Made by a program: the position numbers and the translations under genes. A DNA stretch of 33,172 bases, taken from NCBI GenBank assembly GCA_024398075.1, contig JAKSJM010000032.1, positions 1 to 33,172 on the forward strand. The letters are read 5' to 3'. The notes under the pieces are model-generated. The model saw only the letters and a list, made by a program, of their open reading frames with translations. It did not search any database and had not been told where the DNA came from. Source of the stretch: Bacteroidales bacterium. GTDB lineage: Bacteria > Bacteroidota > Bacteroidia > Bacteroidales > UBA932. Positions 23,430 through 31,852 of this stretch are shown here, piece after piece (positions within the stretch are counted from its first letter, which is position 1; the number at the start of each line of letters is the position of its first letter).

Positions 23430-25373
23430 ATGAAAAAAACTATCATCTCGATACTGGCTATTTTTGTAGCCAGTATCATTTGCTTTAATGTGCCTTCTTA
23501 CGCACAGGGGCCATTTGGAAGCGATCCGGACAAGACCATCTCATGGTCTGCACAGACAAATGCTACTGCAAACGAGGGTGAATATGAAATCATCCTTAAA
23601 GGTAGTATCTCAGGAGGACTTCATACATATAGTCTAAAGGACCAGACCTCTCCTACAGTGGTGACTTTCGAGCCATCTAAAGGAATCACTCTGGTAGGTG
23701 AAACTGAAGACCTATCCGAAGTCATAGAGGAGAATGGACTGATGGTAGTATATGACGAGATCGTCGTACGCCAGTTGGTGAAAGCCGATGAAGGTGGCAA
23801 GGTAGGGATCGTAGCCGAGTGGATTTGCTGCAGCGATACCTACTGCTCTCCACTGGGCTCTTGGGAAAGCGAAGTAACTGTAGGTGACGTAGTTACCGTA
23901 CAGGAAACACAGCCAGAAGGCCCAGAGTCGAAGAGTTCTACTTGGGCACTCATTCTTGAGGCTATACTCTGGGGATTCGCTATGCTCCTTACACCTTGCG
24001 TATTCCCAATGGTTCCGATGACAGTGTCATTCTTCATCAAGGGCTCTTCAAGCCCTACTGCTGGACGCTTCAAGGCAGCAATGTATGGCTTGTTCATTGT
24101 CCTGCTGTACACAGTACCAATTACGCTCATTATTGCCATCACAAGACTCTTGGGAGGTGATGCAGTGACCGCTGACATCTTTAATTGGCTTGCGACACAT
24201 TGGCTACCAAATATCATCTTCTTCATAGTGTTCATGGTATTTGCGGCCTCATTCTTCGGAGCGTTCGAGATCACGCTGCCATCATCGCTCGTAAACAAGA
24301 GCGACGCGAACTCAGACAAGAAGGGACTTGCCGGAGTATTCTTCATGGCACTTACGCTCGTACTCGTGTCATTCTCATGCACAGGTCCAATCGTCGGCAC
24401 AGTCCTCATCAAATCGACATCTGGCGAGTTCTGGGCACCTATGGTGACCATGCTTGCATTCTCGCTCGCATTTGCACTTCCATTCACCATCCTAGCCCTT
24501 TTCCCATCGCTTCTCAAGAAGCTCCCAAAGAGTGGCGGTTGGCTGAATTCAGTGAAGGTAGTGCTCGGTTTCATCGAGGTGGCACTTGGATTCAAGTTCC
24601 TAAGCACTGCAGACCAGACATATCACTGGGGGCTTCTCGATAGAGAGGTATACCTCGCCATCTGGATAGTATGCTTCACCCTCATGGGACTCTACCTCCT
24701 GGGCAAGCTTAGATTTGCAAACGACACCCCTCTAGAGTACATCCCAGTAAAGAGGCTTGCGATGGCCATTGGAGTATTCTCATTTGTAGTCTATATGATA
24801 CCTGGTATGTTCGGAGCGCCTTTGAAGGCACTCTCTGGATACCTTCCACCTATAGAGACTCAGGATTTCAGGATACCAAATCTCGCTGAGGGAGAGGTGA
24901 TTCCGACAAGTTCGCAGTCCATAGCCACAGAAGGAGAATTGCTTGAACTCCCTCACGGTCTTCTAGCATACGATAACATCGAAAAGGCTCTTGAAGCTGC
25001 TCAGGTATGCGGCAAGCCTGTATTTGTAGACATCACAGGCCATGGCTGCGTGAACTGCCGAGAGATGGAGGCAAGAGTATGGAGCGACCCTAAGGTGCTC
25101 AGTATCCTCAAGGACGAGTACGTAATGTGCGCGCTCTACACTGACGACAAGATGAAGCTTCCTGAAGACAAGTGGATCACCACAGAAAGCGGAAAAGTCC
25201 TCAAGGACGTCGGTCGCGTGAACTCACACATTGTAAGAGAACGCTTCGGAGTGAATGCACAGCCAAACTATGCACTACTCTCCCCTGCTGGCGAACTGAT
25301 TGTTCCAGTGAGAGGCTATGACCTCGACATCGACGGATTCGTGAAGTTCCTAGAGAGTGGACTTGGAAAGTAA
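23430..25373 (+). CDS. dsbD: Thiol:disulfide interchange protein DsbD
   Basis: DsbD moves electrons from cytoplasmic thioredoxin across the inner membrane to periplasmic targets. The 647-aa protein has a signal peptide (about 1-26, ending in AYAQ-like SYAQ), a periplasmic alpha domain with the cysteine motif WICCSDTYC, a transmembrane beta domain (about 175-470) with the paired cysteines in TPCVFPMVPM and SFSCTGPIVG, and a C-terminal thioredoxin-like gamma domain with HGCVNCREME, the CxxC-type active site. The start at 23430 precedes the signal peptide; an in-frame ATG at 23406 lies inside rny. Its last 24 nt overlap a convergent gene. Confidence 0.94.
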   Translation: MKKTIISILAIFVASIICFNVPSYAQGPFGSDPDKTISWSAQTNATANEGEYEIILKGSISGGLHTYSLKDQTSPTVVTFEPSKGITLVGETEDLSEVIEENGLMVVYDEIVVRQLVKADEGGKVGIVAEWICCSDTYCSPLGSWESEVTVGDVVTVQETQPEGPESKSSTWALILEAILWGFAMLLTPCVFPMVPMTVSFFIKGSSSPTAGRFKAAMYGLFIVLLYTVPITLIIAITRLLGGDAVTADIFNWLATHWLPNIIFFIVFMVFAASFFGAFEITLPSSLVNKSDANSDKKGLAGVFFMALTLVLVSFSCTGPIVGTVLIKSTSGEFWAPMVTMLAFSLAFALPFTILALFPSLLKKLPKSGGWLNSVKVVLGFIEVALGFKFLSTADQTYHWGLLDREVYLAIWIVCFTLMGLYLLGKLRFANDTPLEYIPVKRLAMAIGVFSFVVYMIPGMFGAPLKALSGYLPPIETQDFRIPNLAEGEVIPTSSQSIATEGELLELPHGLLAYDNIEKALEAAQVCGKPVFVDITGHGCVNCREMEARVWSDPKVLSILKDEYVMCALYTDDKMKLPEDKWITTESGKVLKDVGRVNSHIVRERFGVNAQPNYALLSPAGELIVPVRGYDLDIDGFVKFLESGLGK

Positions 25374-26216
25374 AGGACGGTGCTGTGAGCGCCTGAACTC
25401 CTTCTCGCGTTCATGCATCTGCTTCTGAGTGTCCTGCGACATACAGAAATCGCAGAATCTCTCCCAGATATACGATATGGCCTGCCCCGTTGGGTGGGCC
25501 ATATCTTCTGTATAGAAGCGATAGTCACGTAGCTCATCCATCATGATTTCATACGAAGGGAAATAGTTCACCACATCTCCCAGGGTATCGACAGCAAGAA
25601 GAAGAGATGACTTCGAGAGAGCATTTTGATGAGCGCCATCCGACATGTGCCTTATCGGACTGACCGTGAAAAAGAAGTCTTTCTCAGGATGCATTTTCAC
25701 CATACGAGCGAGCAGGATGGCAGTCGTGCTCGCGTCCAGTCTCTCGCGAGTAAACTCTGCTGCGGGGCGCTTCAGGCAGTTTGCAACCACTTCGCCAGTT
25801 TCATTGTGTCTATAGCAAAATGACGTGCCAAGGGTAATGATCACCTTATTCGCTTTCTCCCAGAATGCAGATGCTTCTTCCAGCGACTTATTTGCATTGT
25901 CGAGAAACTCCTCCTTGGTCGGACGAGCCATGAGAGTGTGGTGGCTGAATGAGCAGATCAGTCCGGCGCCCGCTCCCATCTCCACACATTCGCGCTCCGT
26001 AAAAGGCACGGCGCTATCCATGCGAGCCACGGCATTTACCAATGAGACTGGATTGTACAATGTACCGAATGGATTGGCACAAACATCGAAGGCCGCGGCC
26101 TGGAATTTCTGGGCTACATTGTCCGCAAAACAGCTTCCAAGCAGCATGATATGGTCGTCGTATGTGATAGTGGCTTGCGCAGGAGCAAATTCCACTGGTG
26201 TCTGCAGTTTTAGCAT
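25350..26216 (-). CDS. GSCFA-domain protein
   Basis: A 288-aa member of the GSCFA family, an SGNH-hydrolase-like group named for the motif seen here as LLGSCFADNVAQKF (about 25-38). Other family features are NPFGTLYNP, SFSHHTL and, later, FFFTVSPIRHMSDG and AHPTGQAISYIWERF, the last two resembling the catalytic blocks of the fold. There is no signal peptide, so it is probably cytoplasmic. The biological substrate is unknown. The C-terminus overlaps the 3' end of dsbD by 24 nt on the other strand, and no terminator hairpin is visible for either gene. Confidence 0.86.
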   Translation of the reverse strand: MLKLQTPVEFAPAQATITYDDHIMLLGSCFADNVAQKFQAAAFDVCANPFGTLYNPVSLVNAVARMDSAVPFTERECVEMGAGAGLICSFSHHTLMARPTKEEFLDNANKSLEEASAFWEKANKVIITLGTSFCYRHNETGEVVANCLKRPAAEFTRERLDASTTAILLARMVKMHPEKDFFFTVSPIRHMSDGAHQNALSKSSLLLAVDTLGDVVNYFPSYEIMMDELRDYRFYTEDMAHPTGQAISYIWERFCDFCMSQDTQKQMHEREKEFRRSQHRPLLSKSTL

Positions 26217-26233
26217 CCTTTGATTCTTTTTTG

Positions 26234-26241
26234 CAAAAATA
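26234..26241 (-). promoter_or_regulatory. Candidate promoter of the GSCFA gene
   Basis: Minus strand reads TATTTTTG, a -7 match with a predicted leader of about 12 nt before the ATG at 26216. It is back to back with the 26263 box, 21 bp between them. Confidence 0.45.
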
Positions 26242-26262
26242 AGATATCTCGCAAGAATTCAG

Positions 26263-26270
26263 TAACTTTG
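26263..26270 (+). promoter_or_regulatory. Candidate promoter of the 26285 gene
   Basis: TAACTTTG matches the -7 consensus. Transcription is predicted to start about 8 nt before the ATG at 26285. No clear -33. Confidence 0.5.
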
Positions 26271-26284
26271 AAGGCTAAATTAAG

Positions 26285-27637
26285 ATGAAAATGAGTTTTA
26301 AGAAAAGCATATTGCTGGTGGCAATGACTCTGCTGCCACTTTCTTCAAACGCCCAGAGCATGCTAGGCGACCTTTTCTCAGGATGGCCTTTTGGCAGCTC
26401 ACGCTCCCCCGTGCTCACGCAGAAGGATCCCGTGACATTTGAATATGACATAGCCTACAAGTACGACTTCTTCAACATGGAGTTTGACGCATCGCGTGGC
26501 TCCGTCATCCCCTCTTCCACCATTCATTCGGCGGTCCTCACGCCATCCATCGGCATCAGCGTACTGCAGAGCGAGAAGGTAGGCCACAGGCTCATGATGG
26601 GCATTGACATCCAGAAAAACATGGGTGAGAATCCAGTCAGAGACGTCATCAACTCCCCTGAAGAAGGAGATGCGCGACTCGAGAACACACGCCTTTTCCG
26701 CGAGATCACATTGTACTATAGGGCACAGGCCATCATGGGCAATGGTCTCTTCACCGCCTACGCGGGTGTTTTCCCGCGCCGATTCACCCAGGGAGATTAC
26801 AGCGAAAGCATTTTCTCTGACTCCTATAAGGTACTAGACAGAAACCTTGAAGGCATGATGCTGCAGTATAGGACAGCGAGGCTGAACGCTGAGCTGGCTT
26901 GCGACTGGTTCAGCAAGTATGGAGTCGACAGAAGAGAGAAATTCCAGATTTTCACCGCCGGCGAGTATGAGATACTGCCTTGGCTTTCTGCCGGGTGGGA
27001 TGGCAGCATGTTCCATTTCGCCTGCTCTGAGAGCGCAAATATAGTCGCATACAACAATATGGTGGATGCTTATATGCGCGTTGATTTCTCTGGCAATACC
27101 CGTATGGACGAGTTCTCCATCAAACTGGGTCCAAAGGCGATATACCAGTATCAGCAGGATGGTGGCGAAATCTTCGGCGTGAACCTAGCAGTCGGAGCTG
27201 AAAGCGTACTGAAGCTCAAGAAACGCGCATGGGGCGTCCAGAACACCATTTTCGTTGGCCCTGACATGATGCCTCTTTACGATCTCAAGTACAACCTTAA
27301 CGGTGTGGATTCTGCAGATGGAGAGATACTTTACAGGCAGTATGCCGGCGACCTGTACACAGGTTCGCCATTTTTCCATACTCGATCTGGAGAAATCTCA
27401 GTCTACGATAAACTTGAAATGTTCTACCAGCCGAGCCTTACCAGATTTCTGGATCTCAGAGTATCTGTGGACTTCCACATAACCAGTCGCGAGTATGGTT
27501 TCGCCGGCACGCAGCAGAAGGTGGCATTTCTCTTCGACCTCGATGCGCTGAGACATCCAGCCATCAAGTTCAAGAAAGATGCGCATGGGCAGCGTCGTAG
27601 GAACAAGGACTATAAAGGAGGAAAAATAAATCTTTAG
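26285..27637 (+). CDS. Secreted outer-membrane beta-barrel-like protein, unknown family
   Basis: A 450-aa protein I do not recognise as a named family. It has a signal peptide (KKSILLVAMTLLPLSSNAQ) followed by a sequence dominated by alternating hydrophobic residues, aromatic girdles (Tyr, Trp, Phe) and short polar turns, as in an outer-membrane beta-barrel of perhaps 14-18 strands. The region near the end (RFLDLRVSVDFHITS, QQKVAFLFDL) looks like terminal strands, followed by a very basic tail (KFKKDAHGQRRRNKDYKGG). The next gene, a 5'-nucleotidase lipoprotein, starts 3 nt later, so the two may act together at the envelope. Two in-frame Met codons (26285, 26291) are possible. Confidence 0.78.
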   Translation: MKMSFKKSILLVAMTLLPLSSNAQSMLGDLFSGWPFGSSRSPVLTQKDPVTFEYDIAYKYDFFNMEFDASRGSVIPSSTIHSAVLTPSIGISVLQSEKVGHRLMMGIDIQKNMGENPVRDVINSPEEGDARLENTRLFREITLYYRAQAIMGNGLFTAYAGVFPRRFTQGDYSESIFSDSYKVLDRNLEGMMLQYRTARLNAELACDWFSKYGVDRREKFQIFTAGEYEILPWLSAGWDGSMFHFACSESANIVAYNNMVDAYMRVDFSGNTRMDEFSIKLGPKAIYQYQQDGGEIFGVNLAVGAESVLKLKKRAWGVQNTIFVGPDMMPLYDLKYNLNGVDSADGEILYRQYAGDLYTGSPFFHTRSGEISVYDKLEMFYQPSLTRFLDLRVSVDFHITSREYGFAGTQQKVAFLFDLDALRHPAIKFKKDAHGQRRRNKDYKGGKINL

Positions 27638-27640
27638 TAT

Positions 27641-29371
27641 ATGAAAAGATACATCATTGGAGCGCTGGCGCTCCTCGCAATGGCTTCCTGCTCGCACAAG
27701 CCAAAAGATGGAGAGTACTCGCTCGAGCTGCTCACCACAAATGACCTGCATGGCAGCTACTTTGACTCGACATACGTGAGCAGCGACACCAGGAGGTCGC
27801 TTCTTGCAGTAAACTATTACGTAGATAGCGTGCGCACGGCCGCAGGCAAGGACCACGTCATCTTGCTTGACGCAGGCGACTTTCTGCAGGGGGACAATGC
27901 AGCATACTATTTTAATTATGTTGACACCACCAGCGAGCACATCTTTCCGCGCCTTGCCGCATACATGGGTTACGACGCGGTGGTTAGTGGAAACCACGAC
28001 ATTGAGACCGGCCACGCCGTCTACGACAGGATAGCCAAGGATCTCAAGTCACATGGCATTCCTTTCCTCGGTGGCAATGCTATCAAGAACGATGATGGCA
28101 AGCGCTACTTCCCTGAATACGCCGTAATCAAGAAAGATGGCATAAAGGTACTCGTGATGGGTTATAACAACGCCAGCATAAGCACATGGCTTGACGAGAC
28201 CCTGTGGAGCGGAATGCACTTCGAGTCCCTCCTGCCTCTCGTTCAGAAGGACGTGGACGATATAGTAGCGAAAGAAAAGCCACAGGTAGTCATCGTGGCT
28301 GTACACTCTGGCACTGGAGCGGGTGACGGATCAATGCTTGAGAGTCAGGGACTTGACCTCTTCAACAGTCTTAGCGGAGTGGACTTCGTCGTTTGTGCGC
28401 ACGACCATCGAGCTACCACCATTCAGAATGACTCAATCTGCCTTATAAACTCCGGAAGCCACGCAAGAGCGCTTGGCCATGGAACCATAAACATCAAGAT
28501 CAAGGATGGCAAGGTAGTGGAAAAAGCTCTTTCTGCCAGCCTCATAAAAGTGGACGCCGACAAGGCTGATGCAAATATGAGAGCTTCTTTCCAGGCAGAT
28601 TACGATAAAGTAAAGGAGTTCACCCTGCAGGAAGTAGGACAGCTTGAGATGGAGCTCAAGACCAGCGACGCTTTCAGAGGCATGAGCGACTATGTGAATT
28701 TCGTACACACCGTGCAGTTAAGCAGCACCTCTGCGAGAATTTCATTCGCAGCACCTCTCAAGTACAATGGTTATGTAAAGAGCGGCACTGTGCTCTACAA
28801 TGACCTTTTCACAATCTATCCATATGAGAACCAGTTGTTTGTAATCAAGATGACAGGTTCAGAGATCAAGGACTACCTCGAGAACTCCTACGACGCATGG
28901 ATTCAGACCATAAAGAGTGCCAATGACCATGTCTTGAACATAAGACAGGTGGGAGATCCTCGTAACGGACAGGAAGGATGGTCTTTCATTCGCAGGTCCT
29001 ACAACTTCGATTCCGCTGCTGGCGTGAACTATACCGTGGATGTCACCAAGCCATTTGGCGAAAGGATAACATTGAGTACGATGGCAAGCGGAGAGCCATT
29101 TGACATCACTGAGACTTATGAAGTCGCAATGACCTCGTATAGAGCAAACGGTGGTGGTGAACTTCTGCAGAAGGCTGGCATTCCTGACTCAAGCGAGAGA
29201 ATCATTCTAAAGGCAAAGGAGATCAGGGACATGGTATACGACTTTTTCCTTGCCCATGGAACAGTCACTCACGAGCTTGTCAGTGATCCTAGCATCATCG
29301 GCAAGTGGGAATTTATCCCTAAAGACATGGCAAACAAGGCTCTTGATACAGATATGTCACTATTATTTTAA
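27641..29371 (+). CDS. UshA-like 5'-nucleotidase / metallophosphatase lipoprotein
   Basis: A 576-aa periplasmic or surface hydrolase of the UshA/CpdB group. The signal peptide ends in a lipobox-like MASC (Cys17). The N-terminal metallophosphoesterase domain has all metal motifs: TTNDLHG (32-38), LDAGDFLQGD, SGNHDIETG, then AVHSGTGAGDG and CAHDHRAT. The C-terminal 5'-nucleotidase domain (about 330-560) includes YNDLFTIYPYENQLFVIKMTG, split here only for description, and a later YRANGGGELL. It probably releases nucleosides from nucleotides outside the cytoplasm, which could feed the salvage enzymes earlier in the window. It follows the barrel-like gene by 3 nt. Confidence 0.9.
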   Translation: MKRYIIGALALLAMASCSHKPKDGEYSLELLTTNDLHGSYFDSTYVSSDTRRSLLAVNYYVDSVRTAAGKDHVILLDAGDFLQGDNAAYYFNYVDTTSEHIFPRLAAYMGYDAVVSGNHDIETGHAVYDRIAKDLKSHGIPFLGGNAIKNDDGKRYFPEYAVIKKDGIKVLVMGYNNASISTWLDETLWSGMHFESLLPLVQKDVDDIVAKEKPQVVIVAVHSGTGAGDGSMLESQGLDLFNSLSGVDFVVCAHDHRATTIQNDSICLINSGSHARALGHGTINIKIKDGKVVEKALSASLIKVDADKADANMRASFQADYDKVKEFTLQEVGQLEMELKTSDAFRGMSDYVNFVHTVQLSSTSARISFAAPLKYNGYVKSGTVLYNDLFTIYPYENQLFVIKMTGSEIKDYLENSYDAWIQTIKSANDHVLNIRQVGDPRNGQEGWSFIRRSYNFDSAAGVNYTVDVTKPFGERITLSTMASGEPFDITETYEVAMTSYRANGGGELLQKAGIPDSSERIILKAKEIRDMVYDFFLAHGTVTHELVSDPSIIGKWEFIPKDMANKALDTDMSLLF

Positions 29372-29415
29372 GCAATACACCAAAATTGGTTATAGTATAA
29401 TTAGTTTTTTTGCCA

Positions 29416-29423
29416 TATCTTTG
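29416..29423 (+). promoter_or_regulatory. Candidate promoter with no ORF before the next terminator
   Basis: TATCTTTG matches the -7 box; the -33 region is weak. It lies 52 nt upstream of a strong terminator with no start codon in between. The ten bases CTTTGTATCG also occur at the promoter at 7331-7361. Confidence 0.5.
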
Positions 29424-29427
29424 TATC

Positions 29428-29509
29428 GAGCAATTCTAACTATACTATTGATATAGTGACTTAAACTAACTTCAGTACGGCTATGGGTTCTTCCATAGCC
29501 GTATTTTTT
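29428..29509 (+). ncRNA. Candidate small RNA upstream of the histidine kinase gene
   Basis: About 80 nt between a -7 box and a strong terminator, with no ATG. It has a 6-bp hairpin (ACTATA near 29438-29443 with TATAGT near 29453-29458), a single-stranded stretch with CTAACT, and an 11-bp terminator stem. The histidine kinase has its own -7 box after the terminator. Inference: a small RNA. The alternative is a leader or attenuator of the kinase operon, in which the terminator would control read-through, or a leftover terminator of the 5'-nucleotidase gene. Confidence 0.42.
29476..29509 (+). terminator. Strong terminator before the histidine kinase gene
   Basis: An 11-bp perfect stem TACGGCTATGG (29476-29486) with CCATAGCCGTA (29493-29503), loop GTTCTT, followed by TTTTTT. 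Confidence 0.88.
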
Positions 29510-29510
29510 A

Positions 29511-29518
29511 TATATTTG
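29511..29518 (+). promoter_or_regulatory. Candidate promoter of the histidine kinase-response regulator pair
   Basis: TATATTTG matches the -7 box and ends 5 nt before the ATG at 29524, implying a leaderless or nearly leaderless mRNA. Its -33 position falls inside the preceding terminator hairpin and shows no good match. Confidence 0.45.
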
Positions 29519-29523
29519 CAACG

Positions 29524-31197
29524 ATGAAGAGGCTTTTTACCATACTTGCTTCCATCTGCGTGACATTCTCTGCCATCGCAGAGGAAAAACTTGACTTCCA
29601 CACTGTTGATTCCCTATATAAAGCCAAGGACATCATCTCTGCAGTAAAGATGGCAAAAGCCATTCTCGAGTCTCCGGAAGACGAAGATTCGAAGGGGGCC
29701 GTTCTGTCACTGACCGCGAGTATCTACTCTCAGGCAGGAAACCTCACACAAGCCGAGCGACTGATACAAAGAGCCATAGAACTTCTTGATAGTCCTGAAG
29801 ACATCAGGGAGAGGTCCATTGCATACGGAAGGGCAAGTGACATCTTCAACAAATTGGGAAAGTCTGCCCTTGCGCAGGAGTACGCTGAAAAAGGCGTGTC
29901 CGAGGCAAGGAAATGTGGCGACGACGTAGTCATCGCCGGCCAACTCCTCCAGCGCTCATACTCACTTATAGAGAAAGGGCACGCAGAAGACGCAGTCAAG
30001 GACCTTGAGTTTGCTGATTCAGTCTTCAGAGCGTTTAATCTTAAGAAAGAGCTAGCAGAAACATGCTACCAGATAGGCCAGATCCACGTCAGCCAAGGGA
30101 AGACTCAAGCAGCTATCGAGTATTACCGTGACGCTGTGGACATGGCAAAAAGCAGCGACAACCTTCCTATGCTTGAGAAGGCATGCAGAAGACTTGGATT
30201 TGCCCTGCATGAGACTGATTCCAAGGAAGCGTACAGATACATGAAAGAGGCTGCTGAGGTACAGGAAACCATCCTTAAGGAGATGGCTGCCAATGAAATA
30301 GCGCTGGTGACACTGGAATATGTGAATCTTCAGAAAGACAAGATTATCGACGAGAAGGAGCAGCAGATCAAGAGCTCAACAAAAAAGCTGTTCATATTAG
30401 TTATAATAATCACACTCTTTGCTCTACTTCTTCTCGAATTCAGAAGGATAATGAAGCGTGAGAAGAGACGAGCCGAGGAACTCTCCAAGCTAAACGACCA
30501 GAAAAACCTTCTCTTCTCCATCATTGCACATGACCTACGCTCCCCTGCCATTGCGCAGCAGGCAGCTCTAAAGATACTGTCGAAGAACATAGACTCATAT
30601 AGCAAGGAAGAGATCGCTGAGATCATCAAGGATATGAGCATGCAGGCTAAGAGCGAAGTTTCCCTCATCGAGAATGTGCTGAAATGGTCAAGGACTAAGA
30701 CCAGGAAAGATGAGCTTCAGATAGCAAGATTCAATGTTCCAGAGGCCATCAATGAGCTTGTGGATGAATTCAGCCAAAGCATTGCACAGAAGGAAATCAA
30801 TGTGGCGACAGAGATGAATGACTGCATAACACTACGCTCTGAGCGTGGGTTCATAATGCTCGTACTCAGAAACATAATCTCAAATGCCATCAAATTCACG
30901 CCTAGAGGTGGACACATCGACATCTCATCCTTTGCTGAGGATGACGGAGCACGCATAGAGATCAAGGATGACGGAATTGGCATGAGCAAGGAAACTCTTG
31001 GACAGCTATTCCTCCTGCAATCGCTCGTCTCCAGGAAGGGAACAGACGGAGAGATGGGTAGTGGATTTGGACTGGTAGTGAGCATGGACCTTATCCGCGA
31101 AATCGGCGGAAACATCACAGCATCAAGCACAGAAGGCAAAGGCAGCACTTTTGTCGTAACCATACCTAACATAAACAGTCATGAAAGGAAAAACTAG
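29524..31197 (+). CDS. TPR-containing sensor histidine kinase
   Basis: A 557-aa membrane sensor kinase. The N-terminus is a signal peptide (about 1-19), then about 260 residues of TPR helices outside the cytoplasm (for example YGRASDIFNKLGKSALAQEY, CYQIGQIHVSQGKTQAAIEYY), one transmembrane helix (about 288-307, KKLFILVIIITLFALLLLEF), a HisKA domain with phosphoacceptor His336 in IIAHDLRSP, and an HATPase domain with the N-box (RNIISNAIKFTP), G1 (KDDGIGMS) and G2 (GSGFGL). TPRs as the sensor suggest that a protein or peptide partner, not a small molecule, is detected; that is inference. It overlaps the response regulator by 17 nt. Confidence 0.93.
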   Translation: MKRLFTILASICVTFSAIAEEKLDFHTVDSLYKAKDIISAVKMAKAILESPEDEDSKGAVLSLTASIYSQAGNLTQAERLIQRAIELLDSPEDIRERSIAYGRASDIFNKLGKSALAQEYAEKGVSEARKCGDDVVIAGQLLQRSYSLIEKGHAEDAVKDLEFADSVFRAFNLKKELAETCYQIGQIHVSQGKTQAAIEYYRDAVDMAKSSDNLPMLEKACRRLGFALHETDSKEAYRYMKEAAEVQETILKEMAANEIALVTLEYVNLQKDKIIDEKEQQIKSSTKKLFILVIIITLFALLLLEFRRIMKREKRRAEELSKLNDQKNLLFSIIAHDLRSPAIAQQAALKILSKNIDSYSKEEIAEIIKDMSMQAKSEVSLIENVLKWSRTKTRKDELQIARFNVPEAINELVDEFSQSIAQKEINVATEMNDCITLRSERGFIMLVLRNIISNAIKFTPRGGHIDISSFAEDDGARIEIKDDGIGMSKETLGQLFLLQSLVSRKGTDGEMGSGFGLVVSMDLIREIGGNITASSTEGKGSTFVVTIPNINSHERKN

Positions 31198-31819
31198 CAT
31201 TCTACTGGTGGACGACCATCCACTATTCATTTTCGGAGTGAAATCGATGCTCTGCGACATCGAGGATTTTGAAGTGGTAGGTACTGCTGGCGATGGGCCT
31301 ACCGCCATACAGATGGCAAAAGAGCTGAAGCCAGACATTATGCTTCTGGACATCATGCTGCCAGGCATGAGCGGAATAGAAGTAGCAAGAAACATCTGCA
31401 CTACCCTTCCTGAAGTGAATATCATCATTCTGTCCAGCGACACATCTGCAGACACGCTCGAGGAACTGCTCAAGATGAGCATTAAAGGTATAGTATCGAA
31501 GCTAAGCGACGACTCATGCATCGTGAAGGCCATCAGATGTGTCAATGAAGGACAGTTATTCTATGGAACCGACATCGAGAGCCTCATAGAGCGTATCAAA
31601 TACGACAAGGAGGAGGATGGTGTGACATTCTCTGCCAGAGAGATGGATATCATCAGATTAAGCTGCGAGGGACTTCAGTACAAGGAGATCGCACAGAAGC
31701 TTGGTATCAGCGACAACACAGTGGCAAGTATAAAGAAGAACATCTTCCACAAGCTTGACATCAACAATTCCGTAGAGCTTGTTCTCTATGCCATCAAGAA
31801 AAATCTGATCAGCATATAG
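31181..31819 (+). CDS. LuxR/NarL-type response regulator
   Basis: A 212-aa response regulator, the partner of the preceding kinase (17-nt overlap). The receiver domain (about 5-120) has the acidic pair Asp11/Asp12, phosphoacceptor Asp57 in MLLDIMLPG, Ser85/86 and Lys107. The C-terminal LuxR helix-turn-helix (about 148-205) reads FSAREMDIIRLSCEG, then YKEIAQKLGISDNTVASIKKN, typical of NarL/FixJ DNA-binding domains. It would activate or repress genes after phosphorylation; targets are not visible here. Confidence 0.95.
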   Translation: MKGKTSILLVDDHPLFIFGVKSMLCDIEDFEVVGTAGDGPTAIQMAKELKPDIMLLDIMLPGMSGIEVARNICTTLPEVNIIILSSDTSADTLEELLKMSIKGIVSKLSDDSCIVKAIRCVNEGQLFYGTDIESLIERIKYDKEEDGVTFSAREMDIIRLSCEGLQYKEIAQKLGISDNTVASIKKNIFHKLDINNSVELVLYAIKKNLISI

Positions 31820-31820
31820 A

Positions 31821-31850
31821 AAAATCCAGGTCATTAAGACCTGGATTTTT
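31821..31850. terminator. Bidirectional terminator between the response regulator and ffh
   Basis: AAAATCCAGGTC (31821-31832) pairs with GACCTGGATTTT (31838-31849) around the loop ATTAA, giving a T-run on either strand. It is placed between the two convergent stop codons and can serve both. Confidence 0.88.
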
Positions 31851-31852
31851 CT

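Noticed and set aside
23840-24607. 255-aa minus-strand ORF opposite dsbD
   Set aside because: Mirror of conserved DsbD sequence in another frame; no start signals or known motifs.
27398-28015. 205-aa minus-strand ORF across the barrel-like and nucleotidase genes
   Set aside because: Spans the junction of two well-supported plus-strand genes and shows no coherent domain.
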